NCBI RefSeq assembly: GCF_030268965.1
Contig: NZ_BSSE01000002.1
Span: forward strand, 186,001-250,000
DNA length: 64,000 nucleotides
Direction of reading: 5' to 3'
Origin: Microtetraspora sp. NBRC 16547
Lineage (GTDB): Bacteria > Actinomycetota > Actinomycetes > Streptosporangiales > Streptosporangiaceae
Shown: positions 61,615-64,000 of the stretch, in pieces
How the letters are laid out: each line of letters begins with the position of its first letter
How positions within the stretch are numbered: the first letter of the stretch is position 1
The notes under the pieces: model-generated
The model's database searches: none
What the model was told of the DNA's origin: nothing
The model's input: only the letters and a program-made list of their open reading frames with translations
Program-made: the position numbers and the translations under genes

Positions 61615-61974
61615 TTATATCCTCCGTAGCCAGTCAGCCAGTCGCTTCCGGGCAAGGTCGATGACTCGATCTTGGGCGCCTTGGCTCCCCTTTTGGTGAA
61701 ACGCGAGTCCCAGGAGCACATGCTCCTCCTGGGGGCCGAGAGAGTAGTAGAGGCGGTACTCGTTCCCTGCATAGCTGAGCCGAGCTTCGTAGAGGCCCTT
61801 GCCCAATGAGCCGGTGTCTCTTGGTAGGCACTTCCCAAGCTGGATCCGTGTCATCAATGATCCGAGCTCCTTGAGCGGGGGGCCGCCTTCCAACACCTTG
61901 TGGATCTCATTGCTGACGACTTGCTCCCCAGAGGCGGAGGTATACAACAGCCAGGTAGCCTTCGGCTTCTCCAC
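61615..61974 (-). CDS. Gp49/RelE-like toxin (HigB type)
   Basis: A 119-residue protein of the phage-derived Gp49/HigB family, with KGLYEARLSYAGNEYRLYYS and VLLGLAFHQKGSQGAQDRVI matching the RelE fold where the basic and aromatic residues cut ribosome-bound mRNA. It is first in the cassette, followed by the HTH antitoxin. Confidence 0.88.
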   Translation of the reverse strand: MEKPKATWLLYTSASGEQVVSNEIHKVLEGGPPLKELGSLMTRIQLGKCLPRDTGSLGKGLYEARLSYAGNEYRLYYSLGPQEEHVLLGLAFHQKGSQGAQDRVIDLARKRLADWLRRI

Positions 61975-62102
61975 ACCTGCACCCTCGTCCTGCGGCGGTA
62001 GCGATCGACACAGAGCTACGGAATGTATCCCTTAAGCCTCGACGGTGTAGGTGGATTCGCCGAAGTGCCGTGTGCCCCACCAAGGATCTTTGCGGCGCTG
62101 CA

Positions 62103-62125
62103 CCAGGCAGGGACGGCGCGGCGGA
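62103..62125 (+). repeat. Right copy of the 23-base direct repeat
   Basis: CCAGGCAGGG-A-CGGCGCGGCGGA, 22 of 23 identical to 60614-60636. The two copies enclose 1.5 kb with the three cassette genes. Confidence 0.6.
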
Positions 62126-62154
62126 ATGTCGGTGGCGCCTGGCAGGCTGGGCGG

Positions 62155-63783
62155 GTGCAGGTGCTGGTCGCGGTGGATCCGGAGGGCGGGGGGACGATCC
62201 GTCCCCTCGGCGGTCCACCGGAACGCGTCGGCGACCTGGCGGAGGCGGTGCGCGAGCTGGAGGCGGCCGTCCACCCCCGATGGGTCTGGGCGGACGCGCG
62301 GCGGATCTACCCCGGCCTGCTCGCCCGGGGCGTACGGCTCTCGCGGTGCCACGACATCGCGCTCACCGAGGCGCTGCTGCTCGGCGCCGACGGCCGGTAC
62401 GGCGAGCCCCGGTCGGCCGAGGCGGCGTACGCGCGGCTGCGCGAGCTTCCGGTGCCGCCGGACCGGGACGAGACCGCGGAGCCGGGCCACGCGACGCAGG
62501 GAAGCCTGTTCGAGCCGGAGGTTCCCGGGCGGGTGGCGCCGGAGGTCGCGGAGATCGACCTTGTCGGCGAGGTGTACGAGGACCAGCTCGCCCGGATCGC
62601 GCGCACCGGCCACCCGGGGCGGTTCCGGCTGCTGGTGGCGGCGGAGTCCGCGGGCGCGCTGATCGCGGCCGAGATGGGCCACGACGGCATGCCGTGGCGT
62701 GAGGACGTGCACGACGCGCTGCTGACCGAGCTGCTCGGCCCGCGTCCGGTCCACGGGATGCGCCCGTCCCGGCTCCAGGCGCTCGCGGACGAGATCTCCG
62801 TCGCCTTCGGCTATCCCGTCAACCCCGACTCACCGCAGCAGATCGTCAAGGCGTTCAAGGGCGCGGGCATCCAGATTCCGTCGACCAGGTCGCGCGTCCT
62901 CGCGGGCGTCGACCATCCGGGCGTGGCCCCGCTGCTCGCGTACAAGGAGCTGGCCCGGCTGTACAGCTTCCACGGCTGGGTCTGGGCCGACCAGTGGGTG
63001 CGCGGTAACCGCTTCCGCGGAGAGTACGTCGTGGCCGGCGTCGTGTCCGGGCGGTGGGCGACGAGCGGGGGCGGCGCGCTGCAGATCCCGAAGGTGATGC
63101 GCCGTGTCGTGACCGCCGACCCCGGATGGACGCTGGTGGTCGCCGACGCCGCCCAGCTGGAGCCGCGGGTGCTGGCCGCCATGGCCGGTGACGGCGGGCT
63201 CGCCCGCGCGGCGGGGGAGATTGACCTGTACGCCGCGCTGGCGCAGGCGTTCGGCGGCGAGCGCGACTCCGCCAAGATCGCCATGCTGTCCGCGATGTAC
63301 GGCGGCACCAGCGGCGACGCGCCCAAGCTGCTCGCCGTGATGCGGCAGCGCTTCCCGAAGGCGTACGCCTTCGTGGAGGAGGCCGCCCGCGCGGGCGAGG
63401 ACGGGCGGCTGGTCCGGTCCTGGCTCGGCCGCACCTGTCCGCAGCCGTCGGCGCGGTGGCGCGAGCTGGTGTCCGGGCCGGACGGCACGCGGGCGGCCCG
63501 CGACCGCGGCCGGTTCACCCGGAACTTCGTCGTCCAGGCCACCGCCGCGGAGTGGGCGCTGACGCTCATGGCCGTGCTGCGCGGACGGCTGTCCGACCCG
63601 GCCCGGCTGGTGTTCTTCCAGCACGACGAGGTCATGGTGCACTGCCCGCTCGACCTGGCCGACGAGGTCCGGGCCGCGGTGGCGGCGGCGGCCGAGGAGG
63701 CGACCCGGCTGCTGTTCGGCCCGACGCCGGTCCGGTTCCCGATGGAGGCCGTCGCGGTCGCCCGCTACGCCGACGCGAAGTAG
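62155..63783 (+). CDS. Actinobacterial PolA-like DNA polymerase (annotated as bifunctional 3'-5' exonuclease/polymerase)
   Basis: A 542-residue family A polymerase without the 5' nuclease. Motif A is VVADAAQLEPRVLA (D331, E336), motif B RDSAKIAMLSAMYG (R370, K374, Y382) and motif C FFQHDEVMVHCP (H490-D491-E492). The usual Phe/Tyr of motif B is Leu, and NFG is MLS. The N-terminal third resembles a degenerate exonuclease. GTG 62155 is chosen because the family begins VQVLVAVDPEGGG; the frame opens at 62023 without support. Confidence 0.9.
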   Translation: MQVLVAVDPEGGGTIRPLGGPPERVGDLAEAVRELEAAVHPRWVWADARRIYPGLLARGVRLSRCHDIALTEALLLGADGRYGEPRSAEAAYARLRELPVPPDRDETAEPGHATQGSLFEPEVPGRVAPEVAEIDLVGEVYEDQLARIARTGHPGRFRLLVAAESAGALIAAEMGHDGMPWREDVHDALLTELLGPRPVHGMRPSRLQALADEISVAFGYPVNPDSPQQIVKAFKGAGIQIPSTRSRVLAGVDHPGVAPLLAYKELARLYSFHGWVWADQWVRGNRFRGEYVVAGVVSGRWATSGGGALQIPKVMRRVVTADPGWTLVVADAAQLEPRVLAAMAGDGGLARAAGEIDLYAALAQAFGGERDSAKIAMLSAMYGGTSGDAPKLLAVMRQRFPKAYAFVEEAARAGEDGRLVRSWLGRTCPQPSARWRELVSGPDGTRAARDRGRFTRNFVVQATAAEWALTLMAVLRGRLSDPARLVFFQHDEVMVHCPLDLADEVRAAVAAAAEEATRLLFGPTPVRFPMEAVAVARYADAK

Positions 63784-63804
63784 CACGCCGCCGGGTTCGC
63801 GATG

Positions 63805-64000
63805 TCACACGGCCGGGGCGACACGCCGGGAGGTGACGGCGATCCAGACGGTGAAGAGCCCGACGGCCACGGCGACGGCGGCCCCCAGCACGCCGTATCC
63901 GGCGACGCCGACGACCACCCCGGCCACGATCGTGCCGGTGGCGCCGCAGACGTTCATCAGCAGGTCGGACAGGCCCTGCACGGCCGGGCGGCGCTCGATC
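63805..64000 (-). CDS. C-terminal end of an MFS transporter (cut by window)
   Basis: The last 65 codons of a gene that continues past the window edge. They read RRPAVQGLSDLLMNVCGATG followed by two hydrophobic helices and a short basic tail, the end of an MFS-type transporter. It converges on the PolA-like gene, 21 bases away. Confidence 0.8.
   Translation of the reverse strand, partial: IERRPAVQGLSDLLMNVCGATGTIVAGVVVGVAGYGVLGAAVAVAVGLFTVWIAVTSRRVAPAV

Overview
The window is high-GC bacterial DNA, densely coded, with many GTG starts, four-base start/stop overlaps and short intergenic gaps. WhiB, a mycothiol-type DinB enzyme, HemQ, LigD-like repair enzymes, a stand-alone actinobacterial PolA-like polymerase, DUF3000, and an actinobacterial cysteine leader peptide all point to a filamentous actinomycete. 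Protein style suggests Streptosporangiales (Nonomuraea/Microbispora-like), but that placement is inference. Almost everything looks chromosomal and ordinary. The only clear mobile traces are a decayed IS5-type transposase tail near 36.7 kb and a small toxin-antitoxin cassette at 60.7-62.0 kb.

Layout. 0-6.2 kb: CstA/YbdD carbon-starvation pair, then a YtrA-type GntR regulator divergent from an ABC exporter operon. 6.2-13.1 kb: RNase D, DUF3000, and the heme genes hemE, hemG(Y) and hemQ with a DUF4349 lipoprotein between them. 13.3-18.1 kb: secreted protein, MsrB, LigD-type polymerase, pyrimidine-reductase-like protein and an ATP-dependent DNA ligase (a split NHEJ set). 18.1-27.2 kb: AzlCD, a Clp-N/HTH protein with a double operator, GlgX, OsmC, AidB-like dehydrogenase, ankyrin/HEAT protein, DUF1707 protein. 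27.3-32.2 kb: VapBC, then the assimilatory sulfur operon (cysteine leader peptide, sulfite reductase, small zinc ribbon, CysH, CbiX-like chelatase). 32.2-38.1 kb: DinB-like, YccF and BrkB proteins, glyA under a ZTP riboswitch, VOC protein, IS remnant, DUF2089 operon. 38.1-42.6 kb: Ser/Thr kinase with beta-propeller, secreted protein, glutaredoxin-like protein. 42.7-52.2 kb: three regulator modules with clear operators (TetR-FMN reductase-MFS; GlxA-dienelactone hydrolase; MarR-pirins), plus an orphan histidine kinase. 52.2-64 kb: RsgA, WhiB, iron-box-controlled sucrase/ferredoxin-like protein, GlpD opposite an alkyl-DHAP-synthase-like enzyme, metallophosphoesterase, HigBA-DUF6941 cassette, PolA-like polymerase and the end of an MFS transporter.

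The most striking content is regulatory. I could read a leaderless cysteine-attenuator peptide followed by a hairpin that can cover the sulfite reductase ribosome site, a ZTP riboswitch, an IdeR/DmdR iron box, and at least five multi-site palindromic operators placed on recognisable promoters. At least a dozen genes have a TAnnnT-like -10 box six to eight bases before the start codon, which predicts leaderless transcripts. Three small cysteine-rich genes and two short leader-type ORFs are also recorded. I found no CRISPR array, tRNA, rRNA or biosynthetic cluster.
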